DNA from: Ferrovibrio sp964218355
GTDB lineage: Bacteria > Pseudomonadota > Alphaproteobacteria > Ferrovibrionales > Ferrovibrionaceae
Assembly (NCBI RefSeq): GCF_964218355.1
Contig: NZ_CAXPMC010000011.1
Span: forward strand, 1 to 64,000
Direction of reading: 5' to 3'
DNA length: 64,000 bases
In this document: positions 8,230-16,285 of the stretch, one piece after another
Position numbering within the stretch: the stretch's first letter is position 1
How the letters are laid out: the number at the start of each line of letters is the position of its first letter
Translations under genes and position numbers: made by a program
Notes under the pieces: model-generated
Databases searched by the model: none
What the model was told of the DNA's origin: nothing
What the model saw: only the letters and a program-made list of their open reading frames with translations

Positions 8230-8802
8230 ATGGCTGCTACTCAACGATCTGAACGGGGCGACCGCGGCGATCGCGGCGCCGATCGCGGCGAGCGGGGCGA
8301 CAACGAGTTCGTCGACAAGCTGGTCAGCATCAATCGCGTTGCCAAGGTGGTGAAGGGCGGCCGGCGTTTCGGTTTCGCCGCGCTGGTTGTCGTCGGTGAC
8401 CAGAAGGGCCGCGTCGGCTACGGTTCGGGCAAGGCCCGCGAGGTGCCGGAAGCGATCCGCAAGGCCACCGAGCATGCGAAGCGCAACCTGATCCGCGTCA
8501 ACCTGCGCGAAGGCCGCACCCTGCATCATGACATCGAAGGCCGTCATGGCGCCGGCAAGGTCGTGCTGCGTGCCGCCCCGGCCGGTACCGGCATCATCGC
8601 CGGCGGTCCGATGCGTGCGGTGTTCGAAACGCTGGGCGTTGCTGACGTCGTGACCAAGTCGCTGGGTTCGTCGAATCCGCACAACATGGTCAAGGCGACC
8701 TTCGCCGCCCTGCAGAACCTGAATGCGCCGCGGCACATTGCTGCCAAGCGCGGCAAGAAGGTGGCCGATATCCTCGGCCGCCGCCCCGAGACCGAGGAGT
8801 AA
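8230..8802 (+). CDS. rpsE: 30S ribosomal protein S5
   Basis: The 190-residue protein starts at ATG 8230; a TTG nine bases earlier is in frame but the GAAAGGT site fits the ATG. The dsRNA-binding core KVVKGGRRFGFAALVVVGD and the KSLGSSNPHNMVKATF end are diagnostic. Residues 6-24 form an extra Arg-Gly-Asp/Glu-rich tail built from short repeats. S5 contributes to decoding fidelity and mRNA unwinding. Confidence 0.97.
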   Translation: MAATQRSERGDRGDRGADRGERGDNEFVDKLVSINRVAKVVKGGRRFGFAALVVVGDQKGRVGYGSGKAREVPEAIRKATEHAKRNLIRVNLREGRTLHHDIEGRHGAGKVVLRAAPAGTGIIAGGPMRAVFETLGVADVVTKSLGSSNPHNMVKATFAALQNLNAPRHIAAKRGKKVADILGRRPETEE

Positions 8803-8808
8803 TCCGTC

Positions 8809-8994
8809 ATGGCCAAGGCGAAGACGGTCAAGGTCACCTGGGTGCGCTCGGCCAACAAGCGCACCGCCGACCAGCAGCAGACCCTGGTGGGTCTGGGCCT
8901 GCGCAAGCTGCATCAGAGCCGCGAGCTCGAGGACACCCCCTCGGTGCGTGGCATGATCAAGAAGGTCCAGCACCTGCTGCAGGTCGAAGGCTGA
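8809..8994 (+). CDS. rpmD: 50S ribosomal protein L30
   Basis: The 61-residue protein has VKVTWVRSANKRTADQQQTL and VRGMIKKVQHLLQVE, matching bacterial L30. It follows rpsE by six bases and precedes rplO, the standard spc order. Confidence 0.96.
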   Translation: MAKAKTVKVTWVRSANKRTADQQQTLVGLGLRKLHQSRELEDTPSVRGMIKKVQHLLQVEG

Positions 8995-9043
8995 AGGAAC
9001 TTAGGAACCGGCTGCGGCCGGTCCGAGCGGAAGGGTTAGCAAC

Positions 9044-9559
9044 ATGCGTCTCAATCAGATCGCCGACAATCCGGGCGCCCGCAAGGAGCGCATGCGCGTC
9101 GGCCGCGGCATTGGCTCCGGCAAGGGCAAGACCTCGGGCCGTGGCGTCAAGGGTCAGAAGGCCCGCACCGGCGTCAGCATCAACGGCTTCGAAGGCGGCC
9201 AGACCCCGATCTACCGCCGGCTGCCGAAGCGTGGCTTCAATGTGCCGAACCCCACTGTTTTCGAGGCGGTCAACATCGGCCGTCTGCAGGCGGTGATCGA
9301 GAAGGGCAAGCTCGATGCGGCCCAGCCGATCGACGAGGCCGCGCTGGCCAAGGCCGGCCTGTGCTCGGGCAAGGCGGATGGCGTCCGCCTGCTGGGTACC
9401 GGTGCACTGAAGGCGAAGATCACCATCACGGTCAGCGGCGCGTCGGCCACCGCGAAGGCGGCGGTCGAGAAGGCCGGTGGCAGCATCACCGTCCTGGTCC
9501 CGCCGAAGAGCGAGGCCGCACCGAAGGCCGACAAGAAGGCCAAAGGCAAGAAGAAGTAA
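9044..9559 (+). CDS. rplO: 50S ribosomal protein L15
   Basis: The 171-residue protein shows RVGRGIGSGKGKTSGRGVKG and the FEGGQTPIYRRLPKRGF signature. The C-terminal tail after about residue 150 is Lys/Ala-rich (EAAPKADKKAKGKKK) and longer than in E. coli. L15 assembles late on 23S rRNA. A UUCG hairpin lies just after the stop. Confidence 0.98.
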   Translation: MRLNQIADNPGARKERMRVGRGIGSGKGKTSGRGVKGQKARTGVSINGFEGGQTPIYRRLPKRGFNVPNPTVFEAVNIGRLQAVIEKGKLDAAQPIDEAALAKAGLCSGKADGVRLLGTGALKAKITITVSGASATAKAAVEKAGGSITVLVPPKSEAAPKADKKAKGKKK

Positions 9560-9574
9560 GTAATCGGGACTGGC

Positions 9575-9594
9575 GGCGGGGCTTCGGCCCCGCC
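9575..9594 (+). other. GC hairpin with cUUCGg loop between rplO and secY
   Basis: Bases 9575-9582 pair perfectly with 9587-9594 around a C(TTCG)G tetraloop, an unusually stable RNA hairpin. It is followed by AGCCTTCTCAGG, not a strong T-run, so it looks more like a partial attenuator or an RNase barrier than a full terminator. It lies 16 bases after the rplO stop and 40 bases before secY. Confidence 0.6.
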
Positions 9595-9633
9595 AGCCTT
9601 CTCAGGATCACGCGTTCGGATTAGGGATCGGAC

Positions 9634-10980
9634 ATGGCATCGGCAGCGGAACGCATGGCAGCCAGCCTCAATTTCGGGGCCTTCGCCAAGGCGACCGAAT
9701 TGAAGAAGCGGATCTGGTTCACGATCGGCGCGCTGATCGTGTACCGGCTGGGCACCTATATCCCGCTGCCCGGCATCGATCCGATGATCATGGCGGATAT
9801 CTTCCGCCAGCAGTCCGGCGGCATCCTCGGCATGTTCAATGTGTTCGCGGGTGGTGCGCTTGAGCGCATGACCATCTTCGCGCTGAACATCATGCCGTAT
9901 ATCTCGGCCTCCATTATCGTCCAGCTGCTGACCGCGGTGTCACCGCAGCTGGAAGCGATGAAGAAGGAAGGCGAGGCCGGCCGCAAGAAGATCAACCAGT
10001 ATACCCGTTACGGCACCGTTTTCCTGGCGGCGATCCAGGCCTACGGCATCTCCGTCGGCCTGGAAGGCATGTCCGGCAGCCGTGGCGGCGCCGTGATCGA
10101 CCCGGGCATGATGTTCCGCCTGACCACCGTCATCACGCTGACCGGCGGCACCCTGTTCCTGATGTGGCTGGGCGAACAGATCACCCAGCGCGGCGTCGGC
10201 CAGGGCATTTCACTCATCATTTTCGCCGGCATCATCGCCGAGCTGCCGCGGGCCCTTGCATCCACGCTGGAGCTCGGCCGCACCGGCGCACTCAGCACCT
10301 TCTTCATCCTGTTCCTGATCATCCTGATCGTGGCCGTGATCACTTTCATCGTGTTCATGGAGCGCGCCCAGCGCCGTATTCTGGTGCAGTATCCGAAGCG
10401 CCAGGTCGGCCAGCGGATGTTCGGTGGCGAAAGCTCGCATCTGCCGCTGAAGCTGAATACCTCGGGCGTGATTCCGCCGATTTTCGCCTCGTCGCTGCTG
10501 CTGATGCCGATCACCATCGCGCAGTTCACGGCCAGCTCGGGTGCGCCGGAATGGGTGACGACCCTGACCACGCTGATCGGCCATGGCCAGCCGCTGTACA
10601 TGGTCATGTATGTCGCGCTGATCGCCTTCTTCTGCTTCTTCTATACCTCGGTGGTTTTCAATCCGACCGAGACGGCCGATAACCTGAAGAAGAATGGCGG
10701 CTTTGTGCCCGGCATCCGGCCTGGCCAGCGGACCGCCGAATATTTCGACTATGTGCTGACCCGGCTGACTGCTGTCGGTGCGATCTATATCTCCGCGGTC
10801 TGTCTGCTGCCGGAGATCCTGATTTCCCAGTATTCGGTGCCGTTCTACTTCGGCGGCACGTCTTTGCTGATCGTCGTCAGCGTCACCATGGATACTGTGG
10901 CGCAGATCCAGTCGCATCTGCTGGCGCATCAGTATGAGGGCCTCATCAAGAAGGCCAAGCTGAGGGGAGCGCGCAAATGA
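9634..10980 (+). CDS. secY: Protein translocase subunit SecY
   Basis: The 448-residue protein shows the SecY pattern of ten membrane segments. It has YRLGTYIPLPGIDP near residues 38-51, MPYISASIIVQLLT after the plug region, the cytosolic-loop motif VQYPKRQVGQRMFGG, and NLKKNGGFVPGIRPG. SecY is the channel of the SecYEG general secretion translocon. The gene sits in its usual place at the end of spc and overlaps adk by four bases. Confidence 0.98.
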   Translation: MASAAERMAASLNFGAFAKATELKKRIWFTIGALIVYRLGTYIPLPGIDPMIMADIFRQQSGGILGMFNVFAGGALERMTIFALNIMPYISASIIVQLLTAVSPQLEAMKKEGEAGRKKINQYTRYGTVFLAAIQAYGISVGLEGMSGSRGGAVIDPGMMFRLTTVITLTGGTLFLMWLGEQITQRGVGQGISLIIFAGIIAELPRALASTLELGRTGALSTFFILFLIILIVAVITFIVFMERAQRRILVQYPKRQVGQRMFGGESSHLPLKLNTSGVIPPIFASSLLLMPITIAQFTASSGAPEWVTTLTTLIGHGQPLYMVMYVALIAFFCFFYTSVVFNPTETADNLKKNGGFVPGIRPGQRTAEYFDYVLTRLTAVGAIYISAVCLLPEILISQYSVPFYFGGTSLLIVVSVTMDTVAQIQSHLLAHQYEGLIKKAKLRGARK

Positions 10981-11627
10981 GACTGATCCTGCTCGGACCG
11001 CCGGGGGCCGGCAAGGGCACCCAGGCCCAGCGCCTGACCGCCAGCCATGGTCTGGTCCAGCTGTCGACCGGCGACATGCTGCGCGCGGCCGTCAAGGCCG
11101 GCACGGCGACCGGGCTCAAGGCCAAGGCAGTGATGGACAGTGGCGCGCTGGTATCCGACGAGATCGTGGTCGGGATCATCGCGGAACGGATCGACCAGCC
11201 GGATTGCCGTAAGGGCTTCATCCTGGACGGTTTCCCGCGCACCACCAAGCAGGCCGAGGCCCTGGACAAGATGCTGGCCGAGCGCAAGCTCAAGCTGGAT
11301 GCCGTGATCGAGATGAAGGTTGATGACGGCGCCCTGGTGGAGCGCATCACCGGCCGCTTTACCTGCGCCAAATGTGGCGCCGGGTATCATGATACCTTCA
11401 AGCAGCCGAAGACCCCCGGGGTCTGCGATGTCTGTGGCGGCACCGAGTTCAGCCGGCGCGCCGATGACACCGCGGAAACCGTGGTCCCCCGGCTCAAGGC
11501 CTATCACGACCAGACGGCACCCCTGCTGCCCTATTATGACGGCCGCGGTATTCTGCGCCAGGTCGATGGTATGGCTGACATGGACGAGGTGACCCGGCAG
11601 ATCGAAGGGGTTTTAGCCAGCCTCTGA
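10977..11627 (+). CDS. adk: Adenylate kinase, zinc-type LID
   Basis: The 216-residue enzyme interconverts ATP + AMP and 2 ADP. The P-loop GPPGAGKGT is at residues 7-15, and the NMP-binding and GFPRT segments follow. The LID domain carries C130-x2-C133 and C150-x2-C153, the four-cysteine zinc site best known from Gram-positive enzymes; E. coli uses a hydrogen-bond network instead. It overlaps secY by four bases (ATGA). Confidence 0.97.
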   Translation: MRLILLGPPGAGKGTQAQRLTASHGLVQLSTGDMLRAAVKAGTATGLKAKAVMDSGALVSDEIVVGIIAERIDQPDCRKGFILDGFPRTTKQAEALDKMLAERKLKLDAVIEMKVDDGALVERITGRFTCAKCGAGYHDTFKQPKTPGVCDVCGGTEFSRRADDTAETVVPRLKAYHDQTAPLLPYYDGRGILRQVDGMADMDEVTRQIEGVLASL

Positions 11628-11643
11628 GGGCTCTCTTAAGTAG

Positions 11644-11671
11644 TTGACTGCGTGTGGATAGTTTCTATAAT
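11644..11671 (+). promoter_or_regulatory. Sigma70-type promoter for the rpsM-rpsK-rpoA-rplQ operon
   Basis: TTGACT (11644-11649) and a perfect TATAAT (11666-11671) are separated by 16 bases, 150 bases before the rpsM start. This is the best promoter match I see in the window, and gives the alpha operon its own start independent of read-through from adk. Confidence 0.8.
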
Positions 11672-11678
11672 CGCGCCC

Positions 11679-11813
11679 CTTGGGCAGCGGGTGCGATCAG
11701 GAAAACAGACGGCGCGGAACAGCGTAAATCTTTGATTTCGCTGTATTTCGCGCGGCCGTTTAACCGCCCAAGACTGACGTTCCGACCCCTGTCGGAGCGA
11801 GTGATTCGAGGAG
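11679..11813 (+). promoter_or_regulatory. Folded 5' leader of the alpha (rpsM) operon
   Basis: The leader between the promoter and the rpsM start can form a long closed structure. The outer stem is CTTGGGC (11679-11685) with GCCCAAG (11766-11772). Inside it 11709-11716 pairs with 11749-11752 plus 11756-11759, and 11719-11729 with 11735-11744 around a 5-base loop. A separate hairpin, 11778-11786 with 11791-11799 (loop CCCT), stands nine bases before the GAGGAG site at 11808-11813. The arrangement suits control of translation by a ribosomal protein; the ligand is unknown. Confidence 0.5.
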
Positions 11814-11820
11814 AAAAAGC

Positions 11821-12198
<378 letters not shown>

Positions 12199-12234
12199 AC
12201 CCTACCCCCGTTTTCCAAGGACTGCAGGATACTC

Positions 12235-12627
12235 ATGGTCAAGGACAAGGCCGCGCGCCCCCGGCGCAAGGAAAAGAAGAACATCACCTCTGCCGTTGCG
12301 CATGTGAATGCATCGTTCAACAACACGATGATCACCATCACCGACGCGCAGGGCAACACCATTGCCTGGTCGTCGGCGGGCAGCCAGGGCTTCAAGGGTT
12401 CGCGCAAGTCGACCCCGTATGCTGCGCAGGTTGCTGCCGATATCGCCGGCCGCCGCGCTGCCGAGCATGGCGTGCGCACCCTCGAGGTCGAGGTGAAGGG
12501 TCCGGGTTCGGGCCGCGAGTCGGCCCTGCGCGCCCTGCAGGCGGTCGGTTTCGTGATCACCAGCATCCGCGACGTGACGCCGATCCCGCATAACGGCTGC
12601 CGTCCGCCAAAGCGCCGCCGCATCTGA
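12235..12627 (+). CDS. rpsK: 30S ribosomal protein S11
   Basis: The 130-residue protein has NITSAVAHVNASFNNTMITI, the GSRKSTPYAAQVAA block and the end DVTPIPHNGCRPPKRRRI. S11 lies on the 30S platform near the mRNA exit. It follows rpsM by 36 bases. Confidence 0.98.
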   Translation: MVKDKAARPRRKEKKNITSAVAHVNASFNNTMITITDAQGNTIAWSSAGSQGFKGSRKSTPYAAQVAADIAGRRAAEHGVRTLEVEVKGPGSGRESALRALQAVGFVITSIRDVTPIPHNGCRPPKRRRI

Positions 12628-12670
12628 TTTGTCGTGGCGGCGCGGCCGCCGCGATCCGGGAATGAGAGGC

Positions 12671-12702
12671 CGGCCGCACCCCGACAGACAGAGGGGCGGC
12701 CG
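12671..12702 (+). other. Long GC hairpin in the rpsK-rpoA gap
   Basis: CGGCCGC (12671-12677) pairs with GCGGCCG (12696-12702). With one bulged A at 12678, CCC (12679-12681) continues the stem with GGG (12693-12695), leaving an 11-base loop. A smaller hairpin GGCGG/CCGCC sits at 12636-12650. There is no following T-run, so this is probably a leader structure or mRNA processing site ahead of rpoA. Confidence 0.45.
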
Positions 12703-12764
12703 TTGCCACAACCGAGGTGGTCCAGGCGGTGCGCCGTGCCCGCCGCAACCGAACGAGGTTACAG

Positions 12765-13781
12765 GTGATCCAGAAGAATTGGACCGATCTGATTAAGCCG
12801 AACAAGCTGGTGATCGAGCCGGGCGCCGTGCCGGGCCGTACTGCCACCATCGTCGCCGAACCGCTGGAGCGCGGTTTCGGCCTGACGCTGGGCAACGCGC
12901 TGCGCCGCGTGCTGCTGTCGTCGCTGCAGGGCGCCGCCGTCACGTCGATCAAGATCGACGGCGTGCTGCATGAATTCTCGTCGATTCCGGGTGTCCGCGA
13001 GGACGTCACCGACATCGTGCTGAACATCAAGTCGATGGCCCTGAAGATGCACGGCGAAGGCCCGAAGCGCATGCATCTGAACGCGCAGGGTCCCTGCGAA
13101 GTCACCGCCAAGATGATCGAGACCGGCCATGACATCGAGGTCATGGACCCGGACCATGTGCTGTGCACGCTCGACAACGGCGCCAGCATCCGTATGGAAC
13201 TGACCGTCGAGACCGGCAAGGGCTATGTGCCGGCATCGGCCAACCGTCCCGAGGACGCGCCGATCGGCCTGATCCCGGTGGATGCGCTGTACAGCCCGGT
13301 CCGCAAGGTTTCGTACAAGGTTGAGAATACCCGCGAGGGCCAGATTCTCGACTACGACAAGCTGACCATGCAGATCGAGACCAACGGCGCCGTGAAGCCG
13401 GAAGATGCCGTCGCTTTTGCCGCCCGCATCCTGCAGGACCAGCTGCAGCTCTTCATCAATTTCGAGGAGCCGAAGGCCGAGACCCGCGAGAAGATCACCA
13501 GCGAGCCGGAGTTCAATCCGAACCTGCTGCGCCGGGTCGACGAGCTGGAGCTGTCGGTGCGTTCGGCCAACTGCCTGAAGAACGACAACATCGTCTACAT
13601 CGGCGATCTGATCCAGAAGACCGAGGCAGAGATGCTGCGCACGCCGAATTTCGGCCGCAAGTCGCTGAACGAGATCAAGGAAGTCCTGGCGCAGATGGGC
13701 CTGCATCTTGGCATGCATGTCCCCAACTGGCCGCCTGAGAATATCGAGGAACTGGCGAAGAAGCTGCAGGATCAGTACTGA
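12765..13781 (+). CDS. rpoA: DNA-directed RNA polymerase subunit alpha
   Basis: The 338-residue protein starts at GTG 12765 (MIQKNWTDLIKPNKL), six bases after GAGG (12755-12758); the frame is open to 12717 but that part is not conserved alpha. Residues 1-235 are the assembly domain, with RGFGLTLGNALRRVLLSSL. The C-terminal domain (about 250-325) has the DNA- and activator-binding motif RSANCLKNDNIVYIGDL and the NFGRKSLNEIKEVL segment. It is co-transcribed with rpsM, rpsK and rplQ. Confidence 0.97.
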   Translation: MIQKNWTDLIKPNKLVIEPGAVPGRTATIVAEPLERGFGLTLGNALRRVLLSSLQGAAVTSIKIDGVLHEFSSIPGVREDVTDIVLNIKSMALKMHGEGPKRMHLNAQGPCEVTAKMIETGHDIEVMDPDHVLCTLDNGASIRMELTVETGKGYVPASANRPEDAPIGLIPVDALYSPVRKVSYKVENTREGQILDYDKLTMQIETNGAVKPEDAVAFAARILQDQLQLFINFEEPKAETREKITSEPEFNPNLLRRVDELELSVRSANCLKNDNIVYIGDLIQKTEAEMLRTPNFGRKSLNEIKEVLAQMGLHLGMHVPNWPPENIEELAKKLQDQY

Positions 13782-13817
13782 TCCTGCCCGCCTAACGAAG
13801 GATCGAGGAGAGTAGAC

Positions 13818-14240
13818 ATGCGTCACCGCAATGCCGGCCGCAAGCTCAACAAGACGAGCTCCCACCGCCGTGCGATGTTCGGCAACATGGCCGCGTCGCT
13901 GATCAAGCACGAGCAGATCACCACCACGCTGCCGAAGGCCAAGGAGCTGAAGCCGCTGATGGACAAGCTGATCACGCTCGGCAAGCGCGGCGATCTGCAT
14001 GCCCGCCGCCAAGCGCTGTCGTTCCTGCCGGAGAAGGCGGCGGTCGAGAAGCTGTTCTCGACCCTCAACCAGCGCTATGCCGAGCGCAAGGGCGGTTATA
14101 CCCGCGTGCTGAAGGCCGGCTTCCGCTATGGCGACGCCGCTCCGCTGGCCGTGATCGAACTGGTTGATCGCGACCCGTCGGTGAAGGGCCTCGATTCGGG
14201 TCCGGTGGCTGAAGCCGGCGAGGCCGAAGCAGCCGCCTGA
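13818..14240 (+). CDS. rplQ: 50S ribosomal protein L17
   Basis: The 140-residue protein begins MRHRNAGRKLNKTSSHRRAM and has HEQITTTLPKAKELKP plus GGYTRVLKAGFRYGDAAP. L17 sits near the tunnel exit. It is the last gene of the ribosomal block and is followed by a strong terminator. Confidence 0.98.
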   Translation: MRHRNAGRKLNKTSSHRRAMFGNMAASLIKHEQITTTLPKAKELKPLMDKLITLGKRGDLHARRQALSFLPEKAAVEKLFSTLNQRYAERKGGYTRVLKAGFRYGDAAPLAVIELVDRDPSVKGLDSGPVAEAGEAEAAA

Positions 14241-14264
14241 GCGGCGCCAGGGATTGCATGACGG

Positions 14265-14293
14265 CGGCGGCCCGGTTTCCGGGCCGCCGTTTT
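14265..14293 (+). terminator. Intrinsic terminator after rplQ
   Basis: An 11-bp perfect stem CGGCGGCCCGG (14265-14275) / CCGGGCCGCCG (14279-14289) with a three-base loop is followed by TTTTCGTTT. It closes the alpha operon and also lies just beyond the stop of the opposing PAS gene, so it may serve both directions. Confidence 0.85.
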
Positions 14294-14297
14294 CGTT

Positions 14298-14753
14298 TCA
14301 GGGCGTGGCGGGCGAAAACACCACACCGACCAGAAGCATGTCGATCCTGTCATTGCCCAGCGGCAGGATCAGGGACTGATGGTCGAAAACCTGCTCGCCA
14401 ATCAGCCCGCGCCGCCGGATCAGGCTCGGGCGGGTCGTCTGCAGCACACCGAGATAGACCTCGCGGGCCCGGGCGGCAAAATCGGGCCAGGGATGCTGGT
14501 CGGTGTATTTGCCGGTCATGTCGAAGCCCTGCTGGCGGGCGATTTCGCTGCCGAACAGGCGATAGCGGAAGCGCGGCTCGGGTTCGTCCCCGACCTCGAT
14601 CAGCAGCAGGTTGCCGAGAATGAATTTCAGCCCGAGCGGATCGATGTCGTCGCGGCTGGGATAGGGGCGCCCGGCGCACTTGTCCGCCCAATAGGCATGC
14701 AGCTGCCGCAGTACGGGCGTATCCAGCGTAAAATCCGGGGAATCGCTCACCAT
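14298..14753 (-). CDS. PAS-domain protein (PAS_5-like, single domain)
   Basis: The 151-residue protein consists almost wholly of one PAS-like fold. It has LHAYWADKCAGRPYPSRDDI, then the core ILGNLLLIEV and RFRYRLFGSEIARQQGFDMT, and ends with a strand rich in hydrophobic residues (MLLVGVVF). This resembles the small PAS_5 family common in alphaproteobacteria, whose ligands and partners are mostly unknown. There is no output domain, so it may act by binding another protein. The ATG at 14753 is the only credible start, with a weak ribosome site. It diverges from the degP-like gene. Confidence 0.75.
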   Translation of the reverse strand: MVSDSPDFTLDTPVLRQLHAYWADKCAGRPYPSRDDIDPLGLKFILGNLLLIEVGDEPEPRFRYRLFGSEIARQQGFDMTGKYTDQHPWPDFAARAREVYLGVLQTTRPSLIRRRGLIGEQVFDHQSLILPLGNDRIDMLLVGVVFSPATP

Positions 14754-14810
14754 TTGTGACAGAGCACCATGAAAGTCTGTGAAATACAATCGGCGTTTCT
14801 TTCCATGGCA

Positions 14811-14838
14811 TTGAAAAACAACGGAAACGCTCTTTAAT
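14811..14838 (+). promoter_or_regulatory. Candidate promoter for the DegP-like protease
   Basis: TTGAAA (14811-14816) and TTTAAT (14833-14838) are spaced by 16 bases, ending 28 bases before the ATG at 14867. It is a moderate sigma70 match in the divergent region; I see no clear extracytoplasmic-stress sigma site. Confidence 0.5.
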
Positions 14839-14866
14839 CTGTTGGATGAGGCATCAGGGCTCCGGG

Positions 14867-16279
14867 ATGATCCGCTTGCTGAAAATACTGCTGGCCGCCG
14901 GTATCGCGCTGTCTGCGCCGGGCGTGGCGGCCCAGCCGCAGACCCGCCTGCCGGCCGGCGAGGCGGAAATCCGGCTGAGTTTCGCGCCGCTGGTGAAGCG
15001 TGTCGCGCCGGCCGTGGTGAATATCTATACCCGCAAGGTCGAACGCGTCGTCCAGCGCGGCTCCCCGATGTTCGACGATCCTTTCTTCCGGCGCTTTTTC
15101 GGCGATATGGCGCCACCCGGCCAGCCGCGCGAGCGGATCGCGCAGTCGCTGGGCTCCGGCGTGATCATCGAACCGGATGGCGTGATCGTCACCAACAATC
15201 ACGTTGTCGACGGCGCCACCGAGATCGTCGTGGCCCTGGCCGACCGTCGTGAATTCGAGGCGAGGGTGATCGCCGCCGATCCCCATGTCGATCTCGCCGT
15301 GCTGCGCATCGACACGCGGGGAGAGCAGCTGCCGCATCTCGAATTCCGCGATTCCGACGACCTGCAGGTCGGCGATCTGGTGATGGCGATCGGCAATCCC
15401 TTCGGCGTCGGCCAGACGGTGACCCAGGGTATCGTCTCCGGCCTCGGCCGCACCGGCGTCGGCAATCTCGATGCCCAGTCCTTCATCCAGACCGATGCGG
15501 CAATCAATCCCGGCAATTCCGGCGGCGCTCTGGTGGGCATGGATGGCAAGCTTGCCGGCATCAACACGGCGATCTTTTCGAAATCCGGCGGCTCGGTCGG
15601 CATCGGCTTCGCGATCCCCTCCAACCTGGTCGCCTCGACGGTGGCCAGCGCTGTTGCCGGCAAGGGAATTCACCGGCCGTGGCTCGGTGCCCATGGCGAG
15701 AGGGTCACCAGCGAGATCGCCCTGGGCCTCGGCCTGCAGCGGCCCGCCGGCGTGCTGATCAATGCCGTCCGCCGCGACAGCCCGGCGGGTCGTGCCGGCC
15801 TGCAGGCCGGCGATGTGGTCCTGGCTGTCGATGGCCGCGAGGTCAACGATCCGCAGGCCCTGAAATTCCGCATCTCGACGCGGAAACTGGGCGAGACAGC
15901 CAGTCTGGACGTATTGCGGGAGGGACGCCGGATCGCGGTCGCCGTCCCGCTGTCACAGGCGCCGGAAGACCCGCCACGGAATCTGACATTGCTGCGTGGC
16001 AACCAGCCGCTGGCCGGTGCCACGGTGGGCAATCTGTCACCGGCTTTTGCCGAGGAGCTGGGGGCCGACACGCTGGAGGACGGCGTGGTTGTCACGGAAG
16101 TGGAGCCCGGTTCGCCGGCCCATCGGCTGCGCATCCGCCCTGGCGACCGGGTGATCCGGGTGAACGGACGGGCGGTACGCCTTGTCGCTGACCTGCAGGC
16201 TTTGCTGCAGGCGTCGGACAAATGGTCCGTCGAACTGCAGCGCGGCAGGCAGGTCTTCACCCTGAATGTGAGGCTCTGA
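14867..16279 (+). CDS. DegP/DegQ-family periplasmic serine protease
   Basis: The 470-residue protein starts at ATG 14867 with a signal peptide (MIRLLKILLAAGIALSAPG, cleavage near AAQ); an ATG 21 bases upstream is possible but spoils the signal. The trypsin-like domain has the triad His112 (NNHVVDG), Asp142 (HVDLAVLRI) and Ser218 (NPGNSGGAL). Two PDZ domains follow, about residues 265-350 and 375-465. DegP-type proteases degrade or refold misfolded envelope proteins. It lies six bases before rarA. The short LA-loop favours a DegQ/DegS-like member, but two PDZ domains exclude DegS. Confidence 0.92.
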   Translation: MIRLLKILLAAGIALSAPGVAAQPQTRLPAGEAEIRLSFAPLVKRVAPAVVNIYTRKVERVVQRGSPMFDDPFFRRFFGDMAPPGQPRERIAQSLGSGVIIEPDGVIVTNNHVVDGATEIVVALADRREFEARVIAADPHVDLAVLRIDTRGEQLPHLEFRDSDDLQVGDLVMAIGNPFGVGQTVTQGIVSGLGRTGVGNLDAQSFIQTDAAINPGNSGGALVGMDGKLAGINTAIFSKSGGSVGIGFAIPSNLVASTVASAVAGKGIHRPWLGAHGERVTSEIALGLGLQRPAGVLINAVRRDSPAGRAGLQAGDVVLAVDGREVNDPQALKFRISTRKLGETASLDVLREGRRIAVAVPLSQAPEDPPRNLTLLRGNQPLAGATVGNLSPAFAEELGADTLEDGVVVTEVEPGSPAHRLRIRPGDRVIRVNGRAVRLVADLQALLQASDKWSVELQRGRQVFTLNVRL

Positions 16280-16285
16280 CCGGGC

